NCBI RefSeq assembly: GCF_002080435.1
Contig: NZ_CP020538.1
Location: 1,302,001 to 1,366,000, forward strand
Direction of reading: 5' to 3'
DNA: 64,000 nt
From: Sphingobium herbicidovorans
GTDB lineage: Bacteria; Pseudomonadota; Alphaproteobacteria; Sphingomonadales; Sphingomonadaceae
The notes under the pieces are model-generated. The model was not told the origin of the DNA and did no database searches. It saw only the letters and a list, made by a program, of their open reading frames with translations. Numbering within the stretch: position 1 is the first letter of the stretch; every line of letters starts with the position of its first letter. Positions 25,701 to 34,152 of the stretch are shown in pieces. A program made the position numbers and the translations under genes.

Positions 25701-26903
25701 TTATTTCAGCGCGGCGCAGGCTTCCTGAATGCGCTTGCACGCCTTCGCCAGCACTTCTTCCGACGTCGCATAGCTGATGCGGAAGGCCGGCGAGAGGCCG
25801 AAGGCCGCGCCATGGACGGCGGCGACGCGGGCTTCGTCAAGGAAATAGCCGATCAGCTTTTCATCGCTGTCGATCAGCTGCCCCTTGGGCGTCGTCTTGC
25901 CCATCACGCCGCTGGCGTCGGGATAGACGTAGAAGGCGCCTTCGGGCGTCGGGCAATCGAGACCCGGCGCGTCGTTCAGCATCGAAACGACCATGTCGCG
26001 GCGCTTCTTGAAGGCGGCGTTGCGGTCTTCCAGGAAATCCTGATCGCCGGTCAGGGCGGCAACCGCCGCCGCCTGGCTGATCGAGCAGGGGTTGGAGGTC
26101 GATTGCGACTGCAACTTGCCCATCGCCTTGATGATCCATTCGGGACCACCGGCGAAACCGATGCGCCAGCCGGTCATCGAAAAGGCCTTGGAACAGCCGT
26201 TCACGGTCAGCGTGCGATCATACAGGTCCGGGCACACCTGCGCGATGGTCGCGAAGGGGGTGGGCGCGTACCAGACATGTTCGTACATGTCGTCGGTCAT
26301 GATCAACACATGCGAATGACGGCGCAGCACTTCGCCCAGTTCCTTCAGCTCGCTCGCCGAATAGGCCGCGCCCGAGGGGTTGGAAGGCGAGTTCAGGATC
26401 AGCCACTTGGTCTTGGGCGTGATCGCCGCGTCCAGCTGGGCCGCTGTGATCTTGTAACCCTGGCTCGCCGGACCTTCGACGAAGACAGGCGTGCCACCCG
26501 CGAAGTTCACGATGTCGGGATAGCTGACCCAATAAGGGGCCGGGATGATGACTTCATCGCCGACATCGACGGTGGCGACCAGCGCGTTGAACAAGGTGTG
26601 CTTGCCGCCCGAGTTCACGCTGATCTGGCTGCGCTTGTAGGTCAGACCATTGTCGCGATTGAACTTGAAGGCGACGGCGTCCTTGAGTTCGGCCGTGCCA
26701 TCGACATCGGTGTAGCGGGTCAGGTTCTTGCGGATGGCCGCAATGCCGGCTTCCTTGACGAAATCGGGCGTGTCGAAATCGGGCTCGCCCGCCGACAGGC
26801 CAATAACATCGACGCCATCGGCTTTGAGGGCATTCACGCGCGCGCTCATCGCCAGGGTGGCGGAGGGCTGGATGCGGCCGAGGGCAGCGGAAGTCTGGCT
26901 CAT
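25701..26903 (-). CDS. Aspartate-type aminotransferase (class I PLP)
   Basis: A 400-residue fold-type I aminotransferase, subgroup I-beta like AatA/AspC. The visible core is GLSAGEPDFDTP, YTDVDGTAELKDAV, NSPSNPSG, DDMYEHVWY and the PLP lysine in NGCSKAFSMTGWRIGF, with the substrate-carboxylate Arg in FRISYATSE. It probably transaminates aspartate/2-oxoglutarate, though prephenate or other amino acids are possible in this subgroup. It is monocistronic as far as can be seen, and the 26904-27014 gap upstream should hold its promoter. Confidence 0.88.
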   Translation of the reverse strand: MSQTSAALGRIQPSATLAMSARVNALKADGVDVIGLSAGEPDFDTPDFVKEAGIAAIRKNLTRYTDVDGTAELKDAVAFKFNRDNGLTYKRSQISVNSGGKHTLFNALVATVDVGDEVIIPAPYWVSYPDIVNFAGGTPVFVEGPASQGYKITAAQLDAAITPKTKWLILNSPSNPSGAAYSASELKELGEVLRRHSHVLIMTDDMYEHVWYAPTPFATIAQVCPDLYDRTLTVNGCSKAFSMTGWRIGFAGGPEWIIKAMGKLQSQSTSNPCSISQAAAVAALTGDQDFLEDRNAAFKKRRDMVVSMLNDAPGLDCPTPEGAFYVYPDASGVMGKTTPKGQLIDSDEKLIGYFLDEARVAAVHGAAFGLSPAFRISYATSEEVLAKACKRIQEACAALK

Positions 26904-27014
26904 CGTGACACTCTTTCTGAAGGATCGCTTTGAATCCGCGATGCGGACGCGCGCTCCTTTAGTGCGCTATGGCTTTAGGGGCAACCGCCAGTTGGGTTGA
27001 GATGGCTCCTTCTC

Positions 27015-27090
27015 CGTCATTCCAGCGCAAGCTGGAATCTGACCTATGAAGCGCGATCCGCAGGGTGTTCCAGCCTGCGCTGGGATGACG
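27015..27090. repeat. Large intergenic palindromic repeat
   Basis: Left arm 27015-27037 (CGTCATTCCAGCGCAAGC plus TGGAA) and right arm 27068-27090 are inverted copies with two differences over 23 bases, around a 30-base centre. Elements starting CGTCATTCC with this layout are widespread genome repeats in sphingomonads and other proteobacteria. It lies between the aminotransferase promoter region and the 3' end of the pabC-like gene. Confidence 0.75.
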
Positions 27091-27092
27091 CG

Positions 27093-27716
27093 TTATCTGG
27101 CCAGTGTCGCCGCAACCATGCCCCGCGCGGCGTTACCGATGAAAAAGCCGTTTTCAAGATCGCTGGGCCTAAGGTCAGCCTCGACCGCTTCGCCCATTTC
27201 CAGGAGACTGCGGCGCAGGACGCCGGGGAGAAGCCCGCGCGACAGGGGCGGCGTCACCAGCTTGTCGCCACGCTCGACGAATACCGACGAGAAACAGCCT
27301 TCGGTCAGGAAGCCTTCACGATCGGTCATCAGCACTTCATAGGTGCCGCCACGCTTCAAGGCGTCGCGATAAATCGCGCGATCGGTGGTCTTGTGCGCCA
27401 GACTGGGATCATCGCCGGGAGCTTTGCGCGGCACGACCGCGACCTGCATGATCGCCTGTGGCCAGGTGCGATGTTCGCGCACTTCGATCGCGATCGATCC
27501 CCGGCGGGAAACGAGCAGGCGCAGGCGGCTGCGTTCGCGCAGGCGAAAAGTCGCGGCCTGAAGTTCGTTGCGCACGTCGTGACGGTCGAAGATGAAGTCC
27601 AGCGCAGCGGCGCTCGCCTTGAGCCGTTCAAGATGCAGCTCCAGCAGCCTGATGCCATCGACCGGATCGAAGGCCATTGTTTCCAGCAAGTCAAACCGTC
27701 CGTCAGCCAACGACAT
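27093..27716 (-). CDS. Aminotransferase class IV, 4-amino-4-deoxychorismate lyase type
   Basis: A 207-residue fold-type IV PLP enzyme following pabB by 28 bases, so most likely the PabC step that releases p-aminobenzoate and pyruvate for folate. It keeps DLLETMAFDP, HLERLKASAAAL, the lysine-containing HKTTDR segment, and LTEGCFSSVF near the end. In many relatives this domain is fused to PabB; here a stop codon and a new ATG (27716) separate them. The N terminus looks like the internal start of the fused form. Confidence 0.8.
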   Translation of the reverse strand: MSLADGRFDLLETMAFDPVDGIRLLELHLERLKASAAALDFIFDRHDVRNELQAATFRLRERSRLRLLVSRRGSIAIEVREHRTWPQAIMQVAVVPRKAPGDDPSLAHKTTDRAIYRDALKRGGTYEVLMTDREGFLTEGCFSSVFVERGDKLVTPPLSRGLLPGVLRRSLLEMGEAVEADLRPSDLENGFFIGNAARGMVAATLAR

Positions 27717-27744
27717 CGAAACTATTCAAGCCCCCTTAGCCCAA

Positions 27745-28923
27745 CTACCCGGCGGTGGTGAGAAAGCGCCCCTTGGCGAGACATTCCGCCCACTCGGATG
27801 CCGCATCCGAGTCTGCAACAATGCCCGAACCCAATCCAAGGCGCCCCTCCGTCATGCCTTCTTCAACCCAAATCGTGCGGATGGCAACATTGAAGGCGGC
27901 ATCGCCATTCGGATCGATCCAGCCCATCGCCCCGGTGTAGACATCGCGGGAAAATGGCTCGACCATGTCGATGATCTCCATCGCCCGCACCTTGGGCGCG
28001 CCGGTGATCGATCCGCAGGGAAACAGGACGCGCAGGATGTCGGCCGGGCCCAGGCCGGGCAGCAACCGCGCGCGTATGCTCGACACCAGCTGGTGGACGG
28101 TGGGGTAGGTTTCGACATGGAAGAGGTCGGGAACAGTGACCGTGCCAGCGCGCGACACGCGGGACAGGTCATTGCGCAGCAGGTCGACGATCATCAGATT
28201 TTCGGCACGCTGCTTGGCGTCGGCCTCCAGTTCCCGCGCGAGCGCGGCGTCGGTGGCGGGGTCGGCGGAACGGCGCGCGGTGCCCTTCATCGGCCGGGCG
28301 GTCAGTTGCCCGCGCACATTGGTAAAAAACAACTCTGGCGAGAAAGACAATATGTCATGCGCGCCCGTGCGGATGACGCCCCCGTACCCTGCGCGCTGGC
28401 GTGGCCGGATGGCGGCATAAAGGGCCATGATGTCGCCGGTGAAACGCACGGCGCAGGGAAAGGTAAGGTTCACCTGATAGATGTCGCCTGCGCGGATATA
28501 TTCCTGCACCCTGTCAAAGGCGGCGCGATATGCCTGCTCGTCCACCAGCGGCTGCGGGGGTTCGATGCTTGCGGCGGCAGGATCGGGCAGAAGGCCAGGC
28601 ATCAGCGCGGGATCGATCGGGCGATGCCCTTCAAACAGGCCGAACCACAGCAGCGGCATCGCGGACGCCCGGCCCCCATGGTCCGACGCGAGCTGGCGCA
28701 GTCGATCCTCGAGAACCAGTCCTGCCTCGTAGCTGATATAGCCAGCAGCATGCAGCCCCCTCTCCGCCGCCTCGGCGATGCGGTCGAGCGCGGGCTGAAC
28801 GTCCTCAAGGGCGTGGGCGGCGATTATCTCGACCGGGTCGCGGTAAAGGCGCGCCGGTGCGGCTCCACGCTCTCGCGCGTCGTCAAACAGGACAAAGGCT
28901 TCGGAAGGACCGGGCAGTCGCAT
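27745..28923 (-). CDS. pabB: Aminodeoxychorismate synthase component I
   Basis: Converts chorismate with ammonia/glutamine to 4-amino-4-deoxychorismate for folate. The 392-residue protein has the chorismate-binding fold: MKGTARR, ENLMIVDLLRNDLSRV, PCGSITGAPKVRAMEII and the final LGLGSGIVADSD. The N-terminal part (EAFVLFDDARE) is short, as in stand-alone PabB. The ATG at 28923 is convincing. It forms an operon with the class IV aminotransferase. Confidence 0.9.
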   Translation of the reverse strand: MRLPGPSEAFVLFDDARERGAAPARLYRDPVEIIAAHALEDVQPALDRIAEAAERGLHAAGYISYEAGLVLEDRLRQLASDHGGRASAMPLLWFGLFEGHRPIDPALMPGLLPDPAAASIEPPQPLVDEQAYRAAFDRVQEYIRAGDIYQVNLTFPCAVRFTGDIMALYAAIRPRQRAGYGGVIRTGAHDILSFSPELFFTNVRGQLTARPMKGTARRSADPATDAALARELEADAKQRAENLMIVDLLRNDLSRVSRAGTVTVPDLFHVETYPTVHQLVSSIRARLLPGLGPADILRVLFPCGSITGAPKVRAMEIIDMVEPFSRDVYTGAMGWIDPNGDAAFNVAIRTIWVEEGMTEGRLGLGSGIVADSDAASEWAECLAKGRFLTTAG

Positions 28924-29015
28924 CGCGCCGTCTTAACAGGCTTTTGGACAGGCGAAAGGGCAACTGCGCTTTATGCGCCGTTGCGCTTCCAGCCGCCAGG
29001 CCATAGGAGCAGCGC

Positions 29016-29399
29016 ATGAGCAATCCGCCACCCACCGACGCCACGCAACGGCCGCTGCGCCCCGCCCTTGCGCTGGCGCTGCGCGGCCGGTGTCCTGCTT
29101 GTGGCGGCGGTGCGATGTTCGCCCGGTTCCTGAAGCCCAGTCCGGCCTGCAATGCGTGCGGACAGCCATGGGACGTGTCGCAGGCGGACGATTTTCCCGC
29201 CTATATCGTGATCCTGCTGCTCGGCCACATATTGGTGCCGCTGATGATTGAGGTGAACAGCGCGCTGGCGATCCCATTGGGGGTGCAGGCCGCCCTGTGG
29301 CCGGGACTGGCGGTGATACTCGCGGCGCTGATGATCCAGCCGGTCAAGGGGGCGGTGATCGCCTTTCAGTGGACCCGGCGAATGGATGGCTTCGCTTGA
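29016..29399 (+). CDS. DUF983 membrane protein with zinc ribbon
   Basis: A 127-residue protein of the DUF983 family. The N-terminal half has a CPAC...CNAC pair of CxxC motifs (a zinc ribbon), followed by two hydrophobic helices (YIVILLLGHILVPLMI and AALWPGLAVILAALMI). The reaction is unknown; in alphaproteobacteria such genes often occur near cytochrome oxidase or protease genes, which is not seen here. It is divergent from pabB. Confidence 0.85.
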   Translation: MSNPPPTDATQRPLRPALALALRGRCPACGGGAMFARFLKPSPACNACGQPWDVSQADDFPAYIVILLLGHILVPLMIEVNSALAIPLGVQAALWPGLAVILAALMIQPVKGAVIAFQWTRRMDGFA

Positions 29400-29455
29400 G
29401 GGCGGATCGTCACGCTTACCCTCCGGCGGGCTGAGCGTCGCCCAGCCTTATCATC

Positions 29456-29893
29456 TCATCCCGGCTGGCGCAGGAAGTTGCGTTCCATGGCTTCGCGAAG
29501 ATTGACGTCGATCGTCCGGCGCCCTTCGGCGCCATGGGTGACGACGGTGGTGTCGCAGGTCGCGACACAGACGCCCTTCTGAAAGGCCGCCGAACTGACC
29601 GTCCAGCTGGTACGGCCGATATGACCGATGCCGCAATGCACTTTGAACGGATAGGGAAAGTGCGATTCCTCGACGAAGTTCAATGATACGGCAGCCACCA
29701 GCCAGCGCACGCCCTGTTCCTGCGGATGACGGCCGAGATGATGGTGGAAACGGATACGCGCGGTTTCAAAGATGCCGGAGATGGCCACATTGTTGATGTG
29801 CCCCATCGTGTCGATGTCCTGGAAGCGCGTGTCCATGCTGGTGATGAAACTGTAGGCTTCGGGGCTCAAGCGCCAGGATTCGGGTTTTGCCAT
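29456..29893 (-). CDS. Acyl-CoA thioesterase, 4HBT hotdog fold
   Basis: A 145-residue hotdog-fold thioesterase. The N-terminal strand RFQDIDTMGHINNVA carries the catalytic Asp of 4HBT/YbgC-type enzymes, followed by FETARIRF and VRWLVAAVSLNFVEES. The substrate acyl chain cannot be deduced. The ATG at 29893 was chosen over a TTG at 29908. It is convergent with the DUF983 gene. Confidence 0.82.
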   Translation of the reverse strand: MAKPESWRLSPEAYSFITSMDTRFQDIDTMGHINNVAISGIFETARIRFHHHLGRHPQEQGVRWLVAAVSLNFVEESHFPYPFKVHCGIGHIGRTSWTVSSAAFQKGVCVATCDTTVVTHGAEGRRTIDVNLREAMERNFLRQPG

Positions 29894-30102
29894 AGTCCTG
29901 CTTTCCAACCGTTATCCTCAAGCTCTTAGCCAGTGCGGGCGGGGATGCAATCGTTCGGCGAAAATTGGCCTAACTGCGACCTTTTTAGCACAGGTCAGCC
30001 GTCATGACGCGACGCGGAACGCTGTGTTTCCGTCAGGCGCGATGGACTTTGCGCGGACTGGTTCATAGCGTGCGCTGAATTGCCTTCACCCGCCGAGGAT
30101 CC

Positions 30103-31338
30103 ATGCGCCGCTACAGCCAGATCGCCATCTTCCTCCACTGGATCATCGCAGCGCTGCTCGCCTTCCAGATCAGCGTCGGCTGGGCGCTGGAGGATCTGGG
30201 TGCGCGCGGATTTGCGCTGTTTCAACTGCACAAATCCATCGGCATCACGATCCTTGTCCTGACGGTCGCCCGTGTGGCGGTGCGATACGGGCGGCCACGT
30301 CCCGCACCCGTCGAAGGCGGCTGGCAGGGCATGCTGGCCAAGGCGGTGCATGGGGGCCTGTACCTGTTCATGCTGGGCGCGCCCCTGACCGGCTGGGCGC
30401 TTGTATCGACGGCAAAGGTGAAGGTGCCGACGCTGATCTTCGGCATCATTCCCCTGCCCCACCTGCCGTTGCCAGCAGGTGCAGGCGATCCGGCCTCTGC
30501 TGCGCATGCCTTGCTTGCGTGGATCGGCATCGCCTTGATTGTCCTGCATGTCGCGGGCGCGCTGCGGCATCATGCCCTGCTGCGTGATGGACTGATCTGG
30601 CGGATGATGCCCGCGCGATCGCCGGTGCTGCTGCTTGCTTTGCCTGCCTTGATAGCGGCCGCGTTTCTGTTGGGAAGGCTGATCCTGCCTGCCTCAGCGC
30701 CCCAAGCCGTTGCCGCCCCCGAAAAAGTCGCCGCGGTGGAGGAGGCTGAACCAGTCAATATCGTCGCAGCAACGGATACGGATAATGCGGCTGGTGAGGC
30801 TGATCCGGCTCCATCAGAAAATGCGACGATGGTGGCGCCCATCGGTCCGCCGCCGTCATGGACGGTGCAACCGGGGGGAAGCATCGCCTTTTCCGTCGGC
30901 AACGGCAACGACAGCATCCAGGGCAAATTTTCCAGTTGGACCGCCAGGATCACCATGGATCCCGACCGCCCCGAAAGCGCGGACATAGATGTCGAGATCG
31001 ACCTGGCGAGCGCCACCGTGGGCGATGCCTATCAGGATGGAATGCTTGCCGGTGACGAGTTTTTCGGCGTCGCGGCGCATCCCAGGGCGCGCTTCACCGC
31101 GAAGGGCGCTGAAAAAACGGGTGCGAACGGCTATCGCGCGGCAGGCGCCCTGACCCTGAAGGGTGTCAGCAAGCCCCAGGTGATCCGCTTCACCCTGTCA
31201 GGCAGCGGCGAAAAGCGGAAAGTGTCCGGTTCGGCCAGTATCGGGCGCACCTTGTTTGGCGTCGGCAATGGCGAAAGCAGCGCAGGGCTGGACCCCAAGG
31301 TCGCGGTTGATTTCCGGTTCGATGCCCAGGCAAAATAA
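30103..31338 (+). CDS. Cytochrome b561 fused to a YceI domain
   Basis: The first half (about 1-200) is a four-helix b561 with the heme-ligand histidines in FLHWI, QLHKSIG, AVHGGLYL and VLHVAGALRHH. After a fifth helix and an acidic Ala/Glu/Pro linker (about 200-265), the second half is a YceI-like lipocalin domain (GGSIAFSVGNGN, DPDRPESADIDVEIDL, AHPRARFTAKG, FGVGNGESS). YceI domains bind polyisoprenoids, so the fusion may shuttle electrons to or from a quinone-like lipid at the periplasmic face. The fusion occurs in other sphingomonads. Confidence 0.87.
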   Translation: MRRYSQIAIFLHWIIAALLAFQISVGWALEDLGARGFALFQLHKSIGITILVLTVARVAVRYGRPRPAPVEGGWQGMLAKAVHGGLYLFMLGAPLTGWALVSTAKVKVPTLIFGIIPLPHLPLPAGAGDPASAAHALLAWIGIALIVLHVAGALRHHALLRDGLIWRMMPARSPVLLLALPALIAAAFLLGRLILPASAPQAVAAPEKVAAVEEAEPVNIVAATDTDNAAGEADPAPSENATMVAPIGPPPSWTVQPGGSIAFSVGNGNDSIQGKFSSWTARITMDPDRPESADIDVEIDLASATVGDAYQDGMLAGDEFFGVAAHPRARFTAKGAEKTGANGYRAAGALTLKGVSKPQVIRFTLSGSGEKRKVSGSASIGRTLFGVGNGESSAGLDPKVAVDFRFDAQAK

Positions 31339-31380
31339 GGGGGCGTGGATTTGCCATCCCAATTCTGCCAAAGCGTGAGG

Positions 31381-32502
31381 ATGAGCGAAAAGCCCGAGAA
31401 TCTACGCATCGAAGATGGAGTTTTCCTGGGCTTCGTCTTGCTGGTCTCGATCGCCTTCGCTTTGGTGATAGAGCCGTTTTTCGCCGCCATCCTCTGGGGC
31501 GTGATCGCCGCTATATTGTTCGGGCCGGTGAACCAGAATCTGGTGCGGCAGATGGCGGGACGGCGCAACAGCGCCGCCGGATTGACGCTGCTGCTGATCG
31601 TGGCCGTGGTCATCCTGCCCGCGATCATCCTGGGCGTGGCGCTGGTGCAGGAAGCAACGCTCATTTACGGCAAGATCCAGTCGGGTGAAATCGACATCGC
31701 GCGGACGTTCGACCAGTTCCAGTCGCGGCTTCCCGATTGGGCCACGGCATTGATGGCGCGATTGGGCATCACCGATTTCGCGACAGTTCGGGAAGCGATA
31801 AGCCGGGGCGTCGCCAACAGCTTTCGGTCGGTCGCGGCGCAGGTCTTCCTGATCGGGCAAGGCGCGTTCAGCTTCTTCATCGCGCTTGGCGTCACGCTCT
31901 ACCTCACCTTTTTCCTGCTGCGGGACGGACCTGCGCTGGCCGCGGGGCTGGACCGCGCGGCGCCGCTGCGCACCTCGCACAGGCGGGCGCTGATGCAACA
32001 GTTCGTTCTCGTGACCCGCGCCACGATCAAGGGCAGCGTCGTCGTCGCGATCGTCCAGGGCATGATCGGCGGCGTGGTGTTCTGGGGACTGGGAATACAG
32101 GGGTCGCTGCTGTGGGGCGTGCTGATGGGGTGCTTCTCGCTGATTCCGGCGGTGGGGACGGGGCTGGTATGGCTGCCGGTCGCGCTCTATCTTCTGGCGA
32201 CGGGAGCCTTCATCAAAGGCGTCATACTGATCGCCTGCGGCGTATTCATCATCGGCCTTATCGACAATATACTGCGTCCCATCCTGGTTGGGCGCGACAC
32301 GCGCATCCCGGATTATGTGGTGCTCATAACCACATTGGGCGGGATCAACATGTTCGGCTTCAACGGCATCGTCATCGGGCCGGTGATCGCAGCGCTGTTC
32401 ATCGCCACATGGAACATCGTGACGCGGATGCGGACAGGCGACGGGTTGGAAGGTCCGCTGACCCAGGATGAGCCGCCCTCTCCCGCGACGCCAGTTCGAT
32501 GA
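31381..32502 (+). CDS. AI-2E-family (PerM/TqsA) transporter
   Basis: A 373-residue polytopic protein with about eight helices of the AI-2E transporter family. It has GFVLLVSIAFALVIEPFF at the N terminus and the family C-terminal block GCFSLIPAVGTGLVWLPVAL with DNILRPILVGRD and GGINMFGFNGIVIGPVIAALF. Members include PerM and the AI-2 exporter TqsA and Na+/H+ antiporters, so the substrate is open. The ATG at 31381 follows GTGAGG; a start at 31345 adds 12 residues. It converges with the FkbM fusion gene. Confidence 0.85.
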   Translation: MSEKPENLRIEDGVFLGFVLLVSIAFALVIEPFFAAILWGVIAAILFGPVNQNLVRQMAGRRNSAAGLTLLLIVAVVILPAIILGVALVQEATLIYGKIQSGEIDIARTFDQFQSRLPDWATALMARLGITDFATVREAISRGVANSFRSVAAQVFLIGQGAFSFFIALGVTLYLTFFLLRDGPALAAGLDRAAPLRTSHRRALMQQFVLVTRATIKGSVVVAIVQGMIGGVVFWGLGIQGSLLWGVLMGCFSLIPAVGTGLVWLPVALYLLATGAFIKGVILIACGVFIIGLIDNILRPILVGRDTRIPDYVVLITTLGGINMFGFNGIVIGPVIAALFIATWNIVTRMRTGDGLEGPLTQDEPPSPATPVR

Positions 32503-32576
32503 GTATGCGGCGTACAGGCTGAAGCCATCCCGCGCCGCTTCGATGGCAAGGGAGCGTCAGGAGACGATCAGCCGGG

Positions 32577-33986
32577 TCAGGAGGATATGTTGTCCGCAAT
32601 ATCCTCGGCAAGCCGATCGAGTTCAGCGGGCAGTTCCTTCTTGCTGATCAATGCGTAGGCCAGATCCCCCTCCTGCCAGTAGGCAACGGTCTTTCCCGCG
32701 CGGGTGAGCACCGCAGGCTGCACCGGGGCCACATGATCGTCACGGACCGCGAACAGCGAGATCGGCCGGCTGATGCCGTTGGTGATCGTCATTTGCATGC
32801 TCGGGCCGCTGTCGGAGGGGAAAAGCTGCACCTCCGTAATATGCCAACCTCGGGGCAGGATGGGCAGGGCGATGCGTGCGGATGAGCCAACCTCTCCAGC
32901 GTTGTAAACAGTCGGCGGCGAGCGGCGCAGCTGCGCGCGCATTTCCGCCACCTGATGCGACTGCAAGGCTTCCTGAATGAAGGATTCTTCTGCCCGGCGG
33001 CTGTCGGCGACGAGCCCCTTGCCGACGACGAACCACCCGCCCGTCAGCACCAGCATCGCAGCGGCAATCCGGGACAGATAGGTCCATCGCGGCGTACGCA
33101 TCAGCGATGCCGGAACCGGGGCGGAGGATCGAGGCCGACGAGCTGCGGCAGGGGCGGCAGGCGGGCGGAGGGGAGCATTCCTGCGATGGAATACGGCATC
33201 GAAATGGACCGAATTCTCGCCACGATTGGTCTGCGCAAACCCATGGCGCTCCAGGAGGCCGAATACGGCCTTCGCGTCGGCGCCGTAGCGGATCAGGTTG
33301 CGATCGTCGATCTCCACGACGGCGCCACGCGTCTGCGGCAGGGCGAGGATCGGCTCCAACCCCTGTAGAGCCGCATATTCAAATCCCTCGACATCGATCT
33401 TCACCATGATCGGCCGATCCCCGATAAGTTTGAGGAGACCAGGAAAATCGGCGATCGAAAGCGACATGATGCGCTCACCGGCTTCTATCGGTTCAGCGAC
33501 GATGGAAAAGCGTCCGGAATGCCCCTTTGCACTGCTGTCGAGCAGGTCAGGCCGGGTCAGCGCCGCAACCGCCATGTTGAAGGGCAGGACGTTGGCGAAG
33601 GCATTAAGGCCGATATTCCGTACAAGCTTGGCAAAGGTGGTGAAGCAGGGTTCAAAAGCCACCACCAGCCCGTCCGGGCCTACCCGCTCCGCCGCGAAGA
33701 GGGTGAATATGCCGCAGTTTGCGCCGACATCGATGAAGCAGTCGCCCGGCTGAAGGCTCTCCACTTCGCCGGCAACCCGCTTGCCATATTTGCCCGAAAC
33801 GCCAAGCAGATGGGTCCGGTCTCGGACATCGAACCCAAGCCGAACATCGCCATAGCTCGACCGGACCGGAGCGCCGTCCAGCAGCGCAGCGAAGGGCGAC
33901 AGAAGACGCCACTTCCCGCGAAATCGGGGAAGTTTATGAACATAGAGGTTCAGGAACCAGGATCGAACCAGCTTTTTGTACGGCAT
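32577..33986 (-). CDS. FkbM-type methyltransferase fused to an anti-sigma-like periplasmic domain
   Basis: Residues 75-250 are an FkbM SAM-dependent methyltransferase: FIDVGANCGIFTLFAAE (SAM loop), AFEPCFTTFAKLVRNI and IMVKIDVEGFEYAALQGLE. After a Pro/Ala/Arg linker (268-300) comes one membrane helix (303-323), then about 145 residues resembling the periplasmic end of transmembrane anti-sigma factors. This tail runs AEESFIQEALQSHQVAEMRA, an ALPILPRGWHITEVQLFP core and VAYWQEGDLAYALIS with a final LDRLAEDI. No sigma-factor gene adjoins it. The reading frame is continuous. See the findings for the chimera interpretation. Confidence 0.75.
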   Translation of the reverse strand: MPYKKLVRSWFLNLYVHKLPRFRGKWRLLSPFAALLDGAPVRSSYGDVRLGFDVRDRTHLLGVSGKYGKRVAGEVESLQPGDCFIDVGANCGIFTLFAAERVGPDGLVVAFEPCFTTFAKLVRNIGLNAFANVLPFNMAVAALTRPDLLDSSAKGHSGRFSIVAEPIEAGERIMSLSIADFPGLLKLIGDRPIMVKIDVEGFEYAALQGLEPILALPQTRGAVVEIDDRNLIRYGADAKAVFGLLERHGFAQTNRGENSVHFDAVFHRRNAPLRPPAAPAAARRPRSSAPVPASLMRTPRWTYLSRIAAAMLVLTGGWFVVGKGLVADSRRAEESFIQEALQSHQVAEMRAQLRRSPPTVYNAGEVGSSARIALPILPRGWHITEVQLFPSDSGPSMQMTITNGISRPISLFAVRDDHVAPVQPAVLTRAGKTVAYWQEGDLAYALISKKELPAELDRLAEDIADNISS

Positions 33987-34152
33987 CAGCGCACCTCATT
34001 TCCGTATCGAGCCTGAACTACGCGACGACACCCTCCCGCTGTGGGCTTCAGGGTTAATCCTGCTGCAAGCAGGGGTCCACCAACTCAGGCTGCATTGAAG
34101 TCGGGCAGCCCCATTTGTGCGGCGCAAGGAAGAATACGCACTTGGCGAGCTA

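Noticed and set aside
25593..26933. 446-codon plus-strand frame under the aminotransferase
   Set aside because: Shadow of a strongly conserved PLP enzyme; composition is Arg/Gly/Ala rich without motifs.
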